Counted from the first letter of the stretch, positions 26,423 through 36,223 are shown. The stretch: 64,000 nucleotides of DNA from Caballeronia sp. SBC1 (GCF_011493005.1 NZ_CP049157.1:1550001-1614000); one strand, 5' to 3'. A program made the numbers and translations. The notes: a model not told the origin generated them from the letters alone.

Positions 26423-28711
26423 CTACACTGCCGATTTATGCAGCACGTTCAGTGCGGACCCTGCGCGGAACCACTGCAACTGAGCGTCGCTATATGAGTG
26501 CTTGAGCCATACCGTTTCGCCGTGGCCGTCTGAATGGTTGATACGGCACTCGACCGGTTCTCCCGGCGCCAGACGGTCAAGCCCACGCAGATCGAGCCGG
26601 TCATCGGCGAGGATCCGGTCGTAGTCTTCCGGATCGACAAATGTCAGTGCAAGCAGGCCTTGCTTCTTCAGGTTCGACTCATGAATGCGCGCGAAGCTGC
26701 GGGCAATCACCGCCGCGCCGCCCAGAAGCCTTGGCGACAACGCAGCATGCTCGCGGCTGCTGCCTTCTCCGTAATTCGAATCGCCGATGACCACCCAAGG
26801 CTGCCCCGCCGCCCGGTATTGACGAGCCGCTCGCGCAGGCGTGAGACCGCCTTCGCCTGTCAATATGTTCGTCGTCACGCCGATCTCGCCTGTATAAGCA
26901 TTGGTCGCGCCGTTGAGCAGGTTGTCGCTGAATTTATCCAGATGCCCACGAAAGCGCAACCACGGCCCGGCGGGCGAGATATGGTCGGTCGTAGTCTTGC
27001 CGCGGGTTTTCAGCACGACCGGCATGCCGGTGAAGTCACGGCCATCCCATGCTGCCCATGGTTGCATCAACTGGATGCGCTCGCTGGCCGGGTCGACGCT
27101 CAGCGTGATATCGCGGCCGTCCGCGGGCGGCGCAACATAGGTTGTGCGACCGGGCGCGAAGCGGGTCGGCGGCACTTCGGGCGCGGGCTTCGGCGGCGTG
27201 AGCATAAAAGGCTTGCCATCCGCGCCGGTGAGCGAATCCGTGGCCGGGTTGAACGACAGCCGGCCTGCCAGCGCGAGCGCTGTCACAATTTCCGGACTGG
27301 CGATCAGGTTCATGGTCGCGGGCGACCCGTCGTTGCGGCGCGGAAAGTTACGGTTGTATGACGTGACGATGGCATTCGGCGTAGCCGTCGCACGCGGGTC
27401 CCGATGCCACTGGCCAATGCAAGGACCACACGCGTTCGCGAGCACCGTACCGCCGAGCGCTTCGAGTTCATCGAGCTGACCATCGCGTGCGATCGTCGCG
27501 CGCACCTGTTCCGAACCCGGGGTCACGAGGAACGGGACGACTGCCTTCAGCCCATGCGCGCGAGCTTGTGCGGCGACATCTGCGGCGCGGCTCATGTCCT
27601 CGTAGGAAGAGTTCGTGCAACTGCCGATCAGCGCGGCGGAAATAGCTTCGGGAATGGTGTTGCCAGCGCTTTTGAGTTCGGCCGCGAGCTGCGAGAGCGG
27701 TCGTGCACGGTCGGGCGAATGTGGCCCGACAATATAGGGTTCCAGTGCGGACAAGTCGATGCGGATCACGCGGTCGTAATAGCGCTCCGGGTCCGCTTCT
27801 ACCGCTGCATCCGGTTCGAACAAAGCAGACGTGTATTGCCGGACCAATGGCGCCAGATCACCACGGCCGGTGGCATCCAGGTACGTGAGCATGTGTTCAT
27901 CGGCGGGGAACATGGACGTTGTTGCACCGAGTTCCGCACCCATGTTCGTGATGGTCGCCTTGCCGGTAGCGCTGATGGTGCGCGCGCCAGGGCCGATGTA
28001 TTCAACAATTGCATTGGTCGCGCCGGACACGGTGAGCTGGCCCGCGACATTTAGGATCACGTCCTTGGGCGCCGTCCAGCCGTTCAATGAACCGGTCAGG
28101 TACACAGCAATATGCTTTGGATAAAGCACTTCCCACGGCAAGCCGGCAATGGTCTCTACGGCATCCGCGCCGCCGACACCCACCGCGCACGCGCCCAGTC
28201 CACCGGCATTCGGCGTGTGCGAATCAGTGCCGATGATCAACGCGCCCGGGAATGCATAGTTTTCCAGAACAACCTGGTGGATGATGCCCGCACCCGGCTC
28301 CCAGAAACCCGCGCCATATTTGGCTGCGGCGCTGCGCAGGAAGTCGTAGACCTCGCTGTTTTCCAACACCGATACCCGCAGGTCCGAAGCGCCGTCAACA
28401 CGCGCCTGGATCAAGTGATCGCAGTGGATGCTGGTCGGGACGGCAACGCGTTCACGCAGTGTTTGCATGAACTGCAGCATGCCGGTCTGACCGAGTACGT
28501 CCTGGAACACGACACGGTCCGGGCGCAGCAACAGGTAGCTCTTACCCGGAATGAGTTCCTGATCGGCGGGATTGTCGAGGTGGCCGAGCAGCACTTTATC
28601 GGCGAGTGTTAGCGGCTTGTCGAGGCGGCGGCGCACGATCTCGAGTTTGCGCGCCATCTCGGGATAGAGGCGCGCAGCCATTGCAACGGGGGATTCGTCA
28701 AGAGCTGACAT
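26423..28711 (-). CDS. Aconitate hydratase, mitochondrial-type
   Basis: [4Fe-4S] isomerase of citrate and isocitrate in the citric acid and glyoxylate cycles. 762 residues, shorter than bacterial AcnA (about 890) and resembling the mitochondrial-type family. Cluster cysteines Cys365 (GSCTNSS), Cys428 and Cys431 (ACGPCIGQW) and the active-site motif GTDSHTPNAG (161-170) are present. ATG 28711 has AGAGGA upstream. Divergent from a LysR regulator, with trans-aconitate methyltransferase downstream. Confidence 0.92.
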   Translation of the reverse strand: MSALDESPVAMAARLYPEMARKLEIVRRRLDKPLTLADKVLLGHLDNPADQELIPGKSYLLLRPDRVVFQDVLGQTGMLQFMQTLRERVAVPTSIHCDHLIQARVDGASDLRVSVLENSEVYDFLRSAAAKYGAGFWEPGAGIIHQVVLENYAFPGALIIGTDSHTPNAGGLGACAVGVGGADAVETIAGLPWEVLYPKHIAVYLTGSLNGWTAPKDVILNVAGQLTVSGATNAIVEYIGPGARTISATGKATITNMGAELGATTSMFPADEHMLTYLDATGRGDLAPLVRQYTSALFEPDAAVEADPERYYDRVIRIDLSALEPYIVGPHSPDRARPLSQLAAELKSAGNTIPEAISAALIGSCTNSSYEDMSRAADVAAQARAHGLKAVVPFLVTPGSEQVRATIARDGQLDELEALGGTVLANACGPCIGQWHRDPRATATPNAIVTSYNRNFPRRNDGSPATMNLIASPEIVTALALAGRLSFNPATDSLTGADGKPFMLTPPKPAPEVPPTRFAPGRTTYVAPPADGRDITLSVDPASERIQLMQPWAAWDGRDFTGMPVVLKTRGKTTTDHISPAGPWLRFRGHLDKFSDNLLNGATNAYTGEIGVTTNILTGEGGLTPARAARQYRAAGQPWVVIGDSNYGEGSSREHAALSPRLLGGAAVIARSFARIHESNLKKQGLLALTFVDPEDYDRILADDRLDLRGLDRLAPGEPVECRINHSDGHGETVWLKHSYSDAQLQWFRAGSALNVLHKSAV

Positions 28712-28795
28712 GGTGGATTCCTCTGCGGGAAGGGGTGTGGGGTGCCGCCAGTTTGCGCACAGCCGATGTCCGAGTAAAATGAATTTATTCTTCAG

Positions 28796-28805
28796 ATTGA
28801 TCAAT
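28796..28805. promoter_or_regulatory. 10-bp palindrome in the aconitase/LysR divergent region
   Basis: ATTGATCAAT, a perfect palindrome in an AT-rich stretch, 7 bp before the LysR start and 84 bp from the aconitase start. It could be the core of a LysR-type binding site that autoregulates and controls aconitase. Short enough to be coincidental. Confidence 0.35.
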
Positions 28806-28812
28806 ATTTCTT

Positions 28813-29712
28813 ATGAAAATCGACATCCTTGGCGTTCAGGCGTTTGTTGCCATCGCCGATAAAGGCAGCTTTCAGAACGCTGCCGACACATTGCATGTCA
28901 CGCAAACGGCGATCACGCAACGCTTGCGCAAGCTCGAAGACTTTCTTGGCGTGACGCTGGTTGAGCGAACCACGCGTTCTATCGCGCTCAGTCTGATCGG
29001 CCGGGATTTCCTGCCGCAAGCGCGGCGTTTGCTCGAGGAGTTGGGAGACGCGTTGCTTGAGATCCGCGAGACGGGCAAGGCGGAACGAGGGGATGTATCG
29101 ATTGCATGCGTGCCTACGGTCGGCGTGCAGTATTTGCCCCGCATCATGCAGGAGTATTCGGCGCGCTATCCGAACAACCGGATCAAGATTCTCGATCACG
29201 CGTCGTCGGCCGTGGCCGACGCGGTGCTGCGCCGCGAAGCGGAGTTCGGGATCAATATCGCCGGTGCGCATCATCCTGAACTCATGACGATGCCGTTGCT
29301 TGAAGATCAATACGTGCTGATCTGTCACGAGGACCATCCGCTTGCCAGGCGCAGGCGAGTGGCGTGGAAGCAATTGCTTCCGTACCCGCTGATATTCGCC
29401 GGGCAGGTCAGTGGCAATCGTGCTTTGCTTGATACGGCGCTGGGCGCGAATGGGCTGGGGTTGCAGTCGTTCTACGAAGTGCAGCGCAGTTCGACAGCGG
29501 TCGGGCTGGTGGCCGAGCGTATTGCGGCGGCGGTGGTGCCGCGGCTTGCTGTGCAGAAGGGCGCGTATCCGAATATCCGCACGATTGAACTGGTCGATCC
29601 GGTGGTGTCGCGTGCGCTGGTGCTGGTGGTTCGAAAGACTGCCCGGCTGTCGCCTGCCGCGCAAGCGCTTTATGACATGATCAAGGTGCGGGCCGTGGCG
29701 CCGAAGGGCTGA
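28813..29712 (+). CDS. LysR-family transcriptional regulator
   Basis: 299 residues: N-terminal LysR helix-turn-helix (FQNAADTLHVTQTAITQRLR) and a periplasmic-binding-like effector domain (GDVSIACVPTVGVQYLPRI). It is divergent from the aconitase gene with 101 bp between the starts, the classical arrangement for a LysR that controls its neighbour. The ligand is unknown; a tricarboxylic acid is plausible. Confidence 0.9.
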   Translation: MKIDILGVQAFVAIADKGSFQNAADTLHVTQTAITQRLRKLEDFLGVTLVERTTRSIALSLIGRDFLPQARRLLEELGDALLEIRETGKAERGDVSIACVPTVGVQYLPRIMQEYSARYPNNRIKILDHASSAVADAVLRREAEFGINIAGAHHPELMTMPLLEDQYVLICHEDHPLARRRRVAWKQLLPYPLIFAGQVSGNRALLDTALGANGLGLQSFYEVQRSSTAVGLVAERIAAAVVPRLAVQKGAYPNIRTIELVDPVVSRALVLVVRKTARLSPAAQALYDMIKVRAVAPKG

Positions 29713-29724
29713 TTCCCTCTGGTA

Positions 29725-32043
29725 TCAAGCCGCTTCGAGCTGGGTCTTGGAGGATGCACACAACAACACCGGAATAGACTTCGACGTAGGCGTCCCCGCG
29801 CCATCGGCAACGCTCGACAGCGGCACAAGCGGATTCGTCTCGGGGTAATACGCGCCCAGACAGCCGCGCGGAATGTCGTAGGGCACAAGAAGAAAACTGT
29901 CCGCGCGCCGTTCAACGCCGTCGTCCCATACGCTCGTGATATCCACCCGTTGTCCTGCTTCGAAACCCAGCATCTCAATGTCCAACTGATTGGCGAACAA
30001 CACGCGCCGCTGTCCGTACACCCCACGATAACGATCGTCGAGACCATAAATTGTGGTGTTGTACTGATCGTGTGAACGAGTGGTCATGAGCGTCATCAAC
30101 CGCTCGCCATGAACCGTCCGGGCCCGATGAATCGGAGTATCGAATTCGATGCCGTGCACGAGGAACTGCGCCTTGCCGCTGGGCGTAATCCACACACGGT
30201 CGCGGGATGCCACGCCCAGATGAAAGCCGCCAGGGTGCTTGAGCCGCTCGTTATAGTTCTCGAACCCCGGAATCACTTTCTCGATACCATCGCGAATCAG
30301 CGCATAGTCATTCGCGTGCGCGAGCCAGTCAACCTTGGCACTGCCGAGCGTGGCCAGCGCCATGCGCGCGACAATAGCAATCTCCGACAACAGGTTCGCC
30401 GAAGCCGGCCGGTTCATTCCGTACGAAATGTGCACCATGCTCATGGAGTCTTCCACGCTCACGCCTTGCGCCACGCCGTTCTGCATGTCGATTTCAGTGC
30501 GGCCGAGCGTGGGCAGGATCAACGCGTCGCGGCCATGAATCAGGTGACTGCGGTTCAGCTTGGTCGTAATGTGTACGGTCAGGTCGCATGAGCGCATCGC
30601 TTCCCATACGCGCGGCGTATCAGGCGTCGCAATCGAAAAATTGCCACCCAGCCCGATAAACACTTTCAGCTTGCCGGCGAGCATCGCTTCAATCGAACGC
30701 ACAACGTCGTAGCCATGTTCGCGCGGCGGCTCGAAGTCGTACGCGGCGCCGAGCCGGTCGAGGAACGCTTGCGTCGGCTGCTCTTCAATACCAACGGTGC
30801 GATCTCCCTGCACATTCGAATGTCCGCGCACCGGGCACAGCCCGGCACCCAGCCGGCCGATGTTCCCGCGCATCATCATCAGGTTCGAGAGAATCTGTAC
30901 GGTTGGCACGGAGTTCTTGTGCTGCGTAAGGCCCATGCCCCACGTCGAGATCACGGCACGGCCGCGTGCGTAGATATCGGCGAGTTGCAGGACTTCATCT
31001 TTCGGCACGCCCGATTCCGCGACGATCGCATCCCAGCTTTCGGCGCGCAGGTCCTCGGCGAAGGCATCGAAACCAACCGTATGCTCAGCGATGAACGCAA
31101 GATCGAGCACGCGCGGCAAGCGTTGCGCGAGCGCTGCGTCGTCCAGTTCGACTACGCGTTTCGCTACGCCTTTGATCAACGCAAAATCCCCGCCAATCTT
31201 CGGGCGGATAAACACCGAACTGATTTTCGTGCTGCCGCCGGTGAGCATCTCGACCGGATGCTGCGGACTCGCGAAGCGTTCGAGACCGCGTTCACGCAGC
31301 GGATTGATAGAGACGATTGTGGCTCCGCGCTTCGCGCACTCGCGCAGTTCTCCCAGCATCCGTGGATGGTTCGTCGCAGGATTCTGGCCGAAGAGAAGCA
31401 GGGTATCCGCGTGCTCGAAATCCTCGAGCGTCACGGTTCCCTTGCCCACGCCCACGGTTCCCGGCAGACCCCGGCTCGTGGCTTCGTGGCACATGTTCGA
31501 GCAGTCGGGGAAGTTGTTGGTGCCGTACATGCGCACGAATAGCTGGTACAGGAACGCGGCTTCGTTGCTCGCGCGGCCCGAGGTATAAAACGCGGCGCGA
31601 TCGGGGTCATCGAGGCGATTCAGGTGGTCCGCGATCAGCGCAAACGCGTCGTCCCACGCAATGGGCACGTAGCGATCACGCTCTGCATCGTAGACAAGCG
31701 GGTCAGTCAGGCGGCCATGCTGTTCAAGCTCGTAGTCCGACTGCGCCATTAACTGTTCGACGGTATGTTCTTCGAAAAATGCGGGCGTGACGCGCTTGCT
31801 GGTGGACTCGGCGGCCACGGCTTTGACGCCGTTCTCGCAAAATTCGAACGTGGACGCATGCTCGCGGTCCGGCCACGCGCAGCCGGGGCAATCGAAACCA
31901 TCCGGCTGGTTCTGGCCGAACAGCGTGCGGTAATTCCCGCCGGATACCTTCTCCTTGAGGAGATTGAGGGCGACGTACTTGAGTGCGCCCCAGCCGGCTG
32001 CGGGGTGCGTGTACGGTTCAATGCGAGGTTCGGGTTTTTTCAC
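29725..32043 (-). CDS. FdhF/YdeP-family molybdopterin oxidoreductase
   Basis: 772 residues related to formate dehydrogenase H. The N-terminal DCPGCAWPDREH (Cys52, Cys55) with Cys69 is typical of the YdeP branch. The region CSNMCHEATSRG (181-192) holds the active-site residue as Cys rather than selenocysteine. Late motifs TTRSHDQYNTTIYG and GCLGAYYPETNPLVPL bind the molybdopterin dinucleotide. The start is GTG. In Escherichia coli YdeP is linked to acid resistance; the reaction is not established. No electron-transfer partner is adjacent. Confidence 0.85.
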   Translation of the reverse strand: MKKPEPRIEPYTHPAAGWGALKYVALNLLKEKVSGGNYRTLFGQNQPDGFDCPGCAWPDREHASTFEFCENGVKAVAAESTSKRVTPAFFEEHTVEQLMAQSDYELEQHGRLTDPLVYDAERDRYVPIAWDDAFALIADHLNRLDDPDRAAFYTSGRASNEAAFLYQLFVRMYGTNNFPDCSNMCHEATSRGLPGTVGVGKGTVTLEDFEHADTLLLFGQNPATNHPRMLGELRECAKRGATIVSINPLRERGLERFASPQHPVEMLTGGSTKISSVFIRPKIGGDFALIKGVAKRVVELDDAALAQRLPRVLDLAFIAEHTVGFDAFAEDLRAESWDAIVAESGVPKDEVLQLADIYARGRAVISTWGMGLTQHKNSVPTVQILSNLMMMRGNIGRLGAGLCPVRGHSNVQGDRTVGIEEQPTQAFLDRLGAAYDFEPPREHGYDVVRSIEAMLAGKLKVFIGLGGNFSIATPDTPRVWEAMRSCDLTVHITTKLNRSHLIHGRDALILPTLGRTEIDMQNGVAQGVSVEDSMSMVHISYGMNRPASANLLSEIAIVARMALATLGSAKVDWLAHANDYALIRDGIEKVIPGFENYNERLKHPGGFHLGVASRDRVWITPSGKAQFLVHGIEFDTPIHRARTVHGERLMTLMTTRSHDQYNTTIYGLDDRYRGVYGQRRVLFANQLDIEMLGFEAGQRVDITSVWDDGVERRADSFLLVPYDIPRGCLGAYYPETNPLVPLSSVADGAGTPTSKSIPVLLCASSKTQLEAA

Positions 32044-32203
32044 AATGCCTGCCGCGGATTCATGAGGGTTTTCACCAATGATTCAAGGCTACTGTGTTCC
32101 GAAATTAATGCGGCATACAGAAAAATAGATAGACGAGGAGTACAGTTGATGCCTTCCCAGGCCTCGTGCCTGTTCCCTCGACTTTTTTACTCATTCGCCC
32201 ACC

Positions 32204-33634
32204 GTGACGCTCTACGAAAAACTCGCGGCCGAGATAGAGGAAGCTGTGCGACGCGGGGTGTTCGCCGTGGGTGAGCGTGTGCCGTCGGTCCGTCAGGCAA
32301 GCGCGCAGCATGGCGTCAGCATCAAGACGGTCCTGCATGCGTACGCGCTGCTGGAGAGCCGGGGTGTACTGGAAACCCGGCCGCAGTCCGGCTACTTCGT
32401 GCGCGAATTGCCTGCGCCGCAAGCGGTCAGTCAGGTCGCCTCGCAGCCACCGCCCGTTGCTTCGAAAGTCGATGTCAGCCGCCTTGTCTTGTCCACGCTT
32501 CGCTCCATCCGCTCGCAGGACGCCACGCCGCTGGGGTCGCCTTATCCGGACCCGTCGCTGTTTCCGTGGCGCCGCATCAACCAGTTGGCGAACGGCATCG
32601 CGCGACGGCATTCAAGCTGGAACCTGATGGACGATTTACCGCCCGGCAACCCCGAACTCATCCGCCAGATCGCGCGGCGTTACGCGGAGAACGGCGTGCC
32701 CGTCGACCCCGACGAGATCATCATCACCGTTGGCGCCACCGAGGCGATCAACCTGAGCTTGCAGGCCGTGGCGAAACCGGGAGACACTGTCGCGGTCGAA
32801 TCGCCAACGTATTACGCGATGCTCCACGCAATCGAGCGTCTCGGCATGCGGGCAATCGAAGTGCCGACGCATCCGTCCGAAGGGATCGACATCGACGCAC
32901 TCACGGTCATCGTGCGCGAACATCGGATCGCGGCATGCATGGTCATGCCGAACTTCCAGAATCCGCTGGGCTTCGTGATGTCCGACGCGAACAAGGAGCG
33001 GCTTGTCGGCCTGCTCGCTGCCCATGAAATCCCGGTGATCGAAAACGATGTGTACCAGGAGTTGTACTACGGCGATGCCCGACCGTCGGCGCTCAAGAAC
33101 TTCGATAAAAAGGGCTTGGTGCTGCACTGTGCATCGTTTTCGAAGAGCCTGACGGCGTCGTACCGGATAGGCTGGGCGATGCCCGGGCGATACCGCCGCG
33201 AGGTGGAAAAGCTCAAGTTCCTGAACACGCTGACCACCCCTTCGGTGCCGCAGGTCGCCGTGGCGGACTATTTGCGGCAGGGCGGTTACGACCGTCATCT
33301 GCGACACGTGCGCAAGGTGTACCGGCAGCAGGCGCGGCTCATGATCGCGATGGTCACGCGCTTCTTTCCCGCCGGCACACAGACGTCCACGCCCATGGGC
33401 GGCTATGTGCTGTGGGTCCAGTTGCCTGGCAATGTCGACTCGATGCAGCTCTATGAAACCGCGCTCGCGCTCGGTATCACGATCGGGCCGGGCACCATGT
33501 TTTCATCGCGCGATGCCTTCCGTCATTTCATCCGGCTCAACTACAGTTATCCCTGGAACGCGCAGACGGAAGCCGCGGTGAAGACGCTCGGCGAACTCGT
33601 AGCCGGCATGGCGCGCGGGAAAATCAGAGACTAA
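32204..33634 (+). CDS. MocR-type regulator (GntR wHTH fused to aminotransferase-like domain)
   Basis: 476 residues: GntR winged helix at about 1-68 (GERVPSVRQASAQHGVSIKT), linker to about 105, then a fold-type I PLP domain with the Schiff-base lysine Lys314 in SFSKSLTASYRIGW and the PNFQNPLGF segment. MocR proteins sense amino compounds or PLP vitamers and regulate transcription. The GTG start lacks a strong ribosome site. A small winged-helix gene follows after 16 nt. Confidence 0.88.
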   Translation: MTLYEKLAAEIEEAVRRGVFAVGERVPSVRQASAQHGVSIKTVLHAYALLESRGVLETRPQSGYFVRELPAPQAVSQVASQPPPVASKVDVSRLVLSTLRSIRSQDATPLGSPYPDPSLFPWRRINQLANGIARRHSSWNLMDDLPPGNPELIRQIARRYAENGVPVDPDEIIITVGATEAINLSLQAVAKPGDTVAVESPTYYAMLHAIERLGMRAIEVPTHPSEGIDIDALTVIVREHRIAACMVMPNFQNPLGFVMSDANKERLVGLLAAHEIPVIENDVYQELYYGDARPSALKNFDKKGLVLHCASFSKSLTASYRIGWAMPGRYRREVEKLKFLNTLTTPSVPQVAVADYLRQGGYDRHLRHVRKVYRQQARLMIAMVTRFFPAGTQTSTPMGGYVLWVQLPGNVDSMQLYETALALGITIGPGTMFSSRDAFRHFIRLNYSYPWNAQTEAAVKTLGELVAGMARGKIRD

Positions 33635-33650
33635 TGACAGGGACAAAAAT

Positions 33651-33959
33651 ATGGACGATGAGATCGACCCGGCGCTGATCGCGATCCTCGCGCAGTTATG
33701 GCGGGCGGCGCAGGAGACACCCGGGCGCGCGTGGTCGCTCGCGAAGTTATCGAAGCAATCGGGCGTGCCGATGAGCAGCCTGAGACGTCACCTGACCGCG
33801 CTGTCCGACGCTGCGTTGCTGGATCCGGCCAACTCGGGTAATGCGGACGAGTCCCGCGAAAACGCCGCGAATACACCCACGGCAGCGCTGAGCGAAGCGG
33901 GCCGCGAGCTATGCGCGCAATTATTCGCCCAAGCGCCCCCGGAGATCGACCAATCCTGA
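33651..33959 (+). CDS. Small winged-helix DNA-binding protein
   Basis: 102 residues with an ArsR/MarR-like helix-turn-helix (WSLAKLSKQSGVPMSSLRRH) and a low-complexity wing (NSGNADESRENAANTPTAA). AGGGA lies 8 nt before the ATG and only 16 nt separate it from the MocR gene, so it is probably co-transcribed. No metal-binding cysteines were seen. Target unknown. Confidence 0.75.
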   Translation: MDDEIDPALIAILAQLWRAAQETPGRAWSLAKLSKQSGVPMSSLRRHLTALSDAALLDPANSGNADESRENAANTPTAALSEAGRELCAQLFAQAPPEIDQS

Positions 33960-34370
33960 ACGATCGTGCGTCTACACGACTGCTATTGGCTGATAATTGA
34001 CGATCGATTGCAATATCACGCGAGTTATTGCGTTTCCTACGACGTAAATGATAAGCCGTTGTAAGGAACATCGAATTATTTTGTGCGTCAGTCTATTAAG
34101 GAAAAAGTACTCAAAAATTGGTATTTGCGGGTAAAAATTATCGCGCTTTACCGATTCCTCATCTCAATGATGTTATTTTTACCGAAACCTCAAGTCTCCG
34201 TGAGACACATCGCTCCAATCGTTCCGAAAATTACTGATTAAATTCAATAGCTTACAAATCCGCCTTATTCTTCATATGTTTTTGAGGTAACGCCGAAAAC
34301 TGAAAGGTTGTTTCAGGAAGTCGCGAATGCTCCGTAATCGTGTGCATCGTTGATCACACTGGAGCATGAG
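33960..34370. other. AT-rich upstream region of the chemoreceptor gene
   Basis: About 400 bp with clearly lower GC than its surroundings (stretches such as GGTAAAAATTATCG and TGATGTTATTTTTACCG) and no credible gene. It should contain the chemoreceptor promoter. I could not identify a convincing sigma-28 or sigma-70 promoter by eye. Confidence 0.5.
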
Positions 34371-36071
34371 ATGAATTTGAATAACTTCAAGATAGGCACC
34401 CGGCTTGGCGTGGGTTTCGCGACAATTCTGCTGTTGTTATGTACGGTTGGCGGATTGACGCTTTGGCAGGCGTCGCACATCTATGCCGGCACGGTGGAAC
34501 TGGGCAACGACTGGCTGCCAAGCGTCCAGGCTGCCGGCAGAATGCAGGCGTATGCCAACAATGCACGGCGCACGACATTGCGCTCGATCCTGGCGTCCGA
34601 CCCGAAGGAAAAGCAGGAACAGCGCACGGAGCACGACGCTTCTGTCGTCAAGCTTCAGGAAGTTTTTACGAACTACGAGAAGCTTGTGTCGTCGCCTGAA
34701 GAGCAACAACTCTTCGACAACATCAAAAGCGCGTGGGCGCGTTATGCGGCTATTGACGCGAAACTGCTCGACCTGTCCGACAAGGGCGACGCCGGATTCA
34801 ACGACGCCCGAGCGCTCTCAAGCGGCGACGCTGGCGCCGCGTTCACCGACACGCTCAAGCTGATTGCAGCGGATGTCGAGCTCAACCGCAGCGGTGCGGA
34901 AAAGGAGGTCGCGCGCGCAGCATCGACTTATGACAGCGCCGTAGTGAGTACAGGCTTGCTGATTGCTGTCGCGGTGTTCGCGGGGATCGCGATCGGCTGG
35001 CTGATCACACGCTCCATTACCACTCCGATCGGACGCGCTGTCGTGATTGCCGAGACTGTCGCCCGGGGTGATCTGACGGCGAATATCGAGGTATCGGGCA
35101 AGGATGAAGCTAGTCAGCTGCTGGCTGCGATGCGTCACATGAACGAGCGGCTGGTCGACGTGGTGGGCCGGGTACGCAACAGCAGCGACAGCATTGCCAC
35201 CGGCTCCGCGGAGATTGCAGCAGGCAATACGGATCTCAGCCAGCGCACGGAAGAGCAGGCGGCTTCGCTGGAAGAAACCGCTGCGAGCATGGAGCAACTG
35301 ACCGCGACCGTGAAGCAGAATGCGGAGAATGCGCTGCAAGGCAATTCGCTGGCTGCCAACGCGTCGGAGACGGCCGTGCGCGGAGGCGAGGTCGTCAATC
35401 GCGTGGTCCAGACCATGAGCGAAATTTCCAGCAGCTCGGAACAGGTGGCCCAGATCATCACGGTGATCGAAGGCATTGCGTTCCAGACGAATATTCTTGC
35501 GCTGAACGCGGCAGTTGAAGCAGCGCGGGCGGGTGAGCAGGGCCGCGGGTTTGCGGTGGTGGCAGGCGAAGTGCGCACACTGGCTCAGCGCAGTGCGTCG
35601 GCGGCGAAGGAGATCAAGGACCTGATCAGCGCGTCAGTGCAGCGGGTGCATGCCGGCTCGCAGCTGGTTGACGAAGCCGGACGCACCATGGGCGAAGTGG
35701 TTCAGTCGGTCAAGCGCGTAACAGACCTGATGGGTGAGATCAGCGCGGCGTCGGGTGAGCAGCACACCGGCATTGAGCAGGTCAATCAGGCGGTCATGCA
35801 GATGGATGAGGTGACGCAGCAGAACGCGGCGCTGGTTGAAGAAGCGTCCGCCGCCGCGCAGTCAATGGCAGCTCAGTCGGGCACCTTGCGCGAACTCGTG
35901 TCGGTGTTCCAGATCAGTGCTTCCGATCCGGTTGTACAAGCGGTCACGGCTGTCCGTGCAACGCCGGCAATGAGCCGTCCGGCAAGCAAGATCAAACCCG
36001 CGAAACGGCCGGCCGCTGCTGCGAGGATCGCGCCGGTCGTGGGCAAAGATCCGGAATGGCAGACCTTCTGA
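34371..36071 (+). CDS. Methyl-accepting chemotaxis protein
   Basis: 566-residue inner-membrane chemoreceptor. TM1 is about 12-32, a four-helix-type periplasmic ligand domain about 35-188, TM2 about 190-212 and HAMP about 212-266. The signalling helix ends in the conserved tip (EGIAFQTNILALNAAVEAAR). The C-terminus EWQTF fits the CheR/CheB-tethering pentapeptide pattern after a basic linker (SKIKPAKRPAAAARI), so it can recruit adaptation enzymes. ATG 34371 has GGAG upstream. The ligand is unknown and no che genes are adjacent. Confidence 0.93.
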   Translation: MNLNNFKIGTRLGVGFATILLLLCTVGGLTLWQASHIYAGTVELGNDWLPSVQAAGRMQAYANNARRTTLRSILASDPKEKQEQRTEHDASVVKLQEVFTNYEKLVSSPEEQQLFDNIKSAWARYAAIDAKLLDLSDKGDAGFNDARALSSGDAGAAFTDTLKLIAADVELNRSGAEKEVARAASTYDSAVVSTGLLIAVAVFAGIAIGWLITRSITTPIGRAVVIAETVARGDLTANIEVSGKDEASQLLAAMRHMNERLVDVVGRVRNSSDSIATGSAEIAAGNTDLSQRTEEQAASLEETAASMEQLTATVKQNAENALQGNSLAANASETAVRGGEVVNRVVQTMSEISSSSEQVAQIITVIEGIAFQTNILALNAAVEAARAGEQGRGFAVVAGEVRTLAQRSASAAKEIKDLISASVQRVHAGSQLVDEAGRTMGEVVQSVKRVTDLMGEISAASGEQHTGIEQVNQAVMQMDEVTQQNAALVEEASAAAQSMAAQSGTLRELVSVFQISASDPVVQAVTAVRATPAMSRPASKIKPAKRPAAAARIAPVVGKDPEWQTF

Positions 36072-36095
36072 ACGTTTGAGCTTTTGAAGTTTGAA

Positions 36096-36145
36096 ATCAA
36101 GCCGGCTGCAATGGACTGTGTCGCGTCCTTTGCAGCCGGCTTGAT
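36096..36145. terminator. Strong 16-bp hairpin after the chemoreceptor gene
   Basis: Arms ATCAAGCCGGCTGCAA and TTGCAGCCGGCTTGAT are perfectly complementary over 16 bp with an 18-nt loop that can itself pair (GGAC/GTCC). It lies between the convergent chemoreceptor and DUF1993 genes and could terminate both. There is no long T-run. Confidence 0.7.
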
Positions 36146-36193
36146 GCGTATGCGCTCAAGCAATAGCTTGATCCGCAGCTTGTGACCAATAAC

Positions 36194-36223
36194 TCGATCC
36201 GCGGTTCGATCCGCAGTTCGATC
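36194..36223. repeat. 12-bp tandem repeat at the 3' end of the DUF1993 gene
   Basis: TCGATCCGCGGT and TCGATCCGCAGT are adjacent, followed by a partial third copy TCGATC that reaches the DUF1993 stop codon. A related GATCCGCAG occurs about 25 bp earlier. Confidence 0.7.

Noticed and set aside
29725-32043. Selenocysteine formate dehydrogenase
   Set aside because: The active-site region carries Cys, there is no in-frame TGA, and the CPGCAWPD start fits the YdeP branch.
32149-32274. Possible leader peptide before the MocR gene (ATG preceded by GAGGAG)
   Set aside because: It overlaps the MocR start out of frame and resembles nothing known; too weak to list as a gene.
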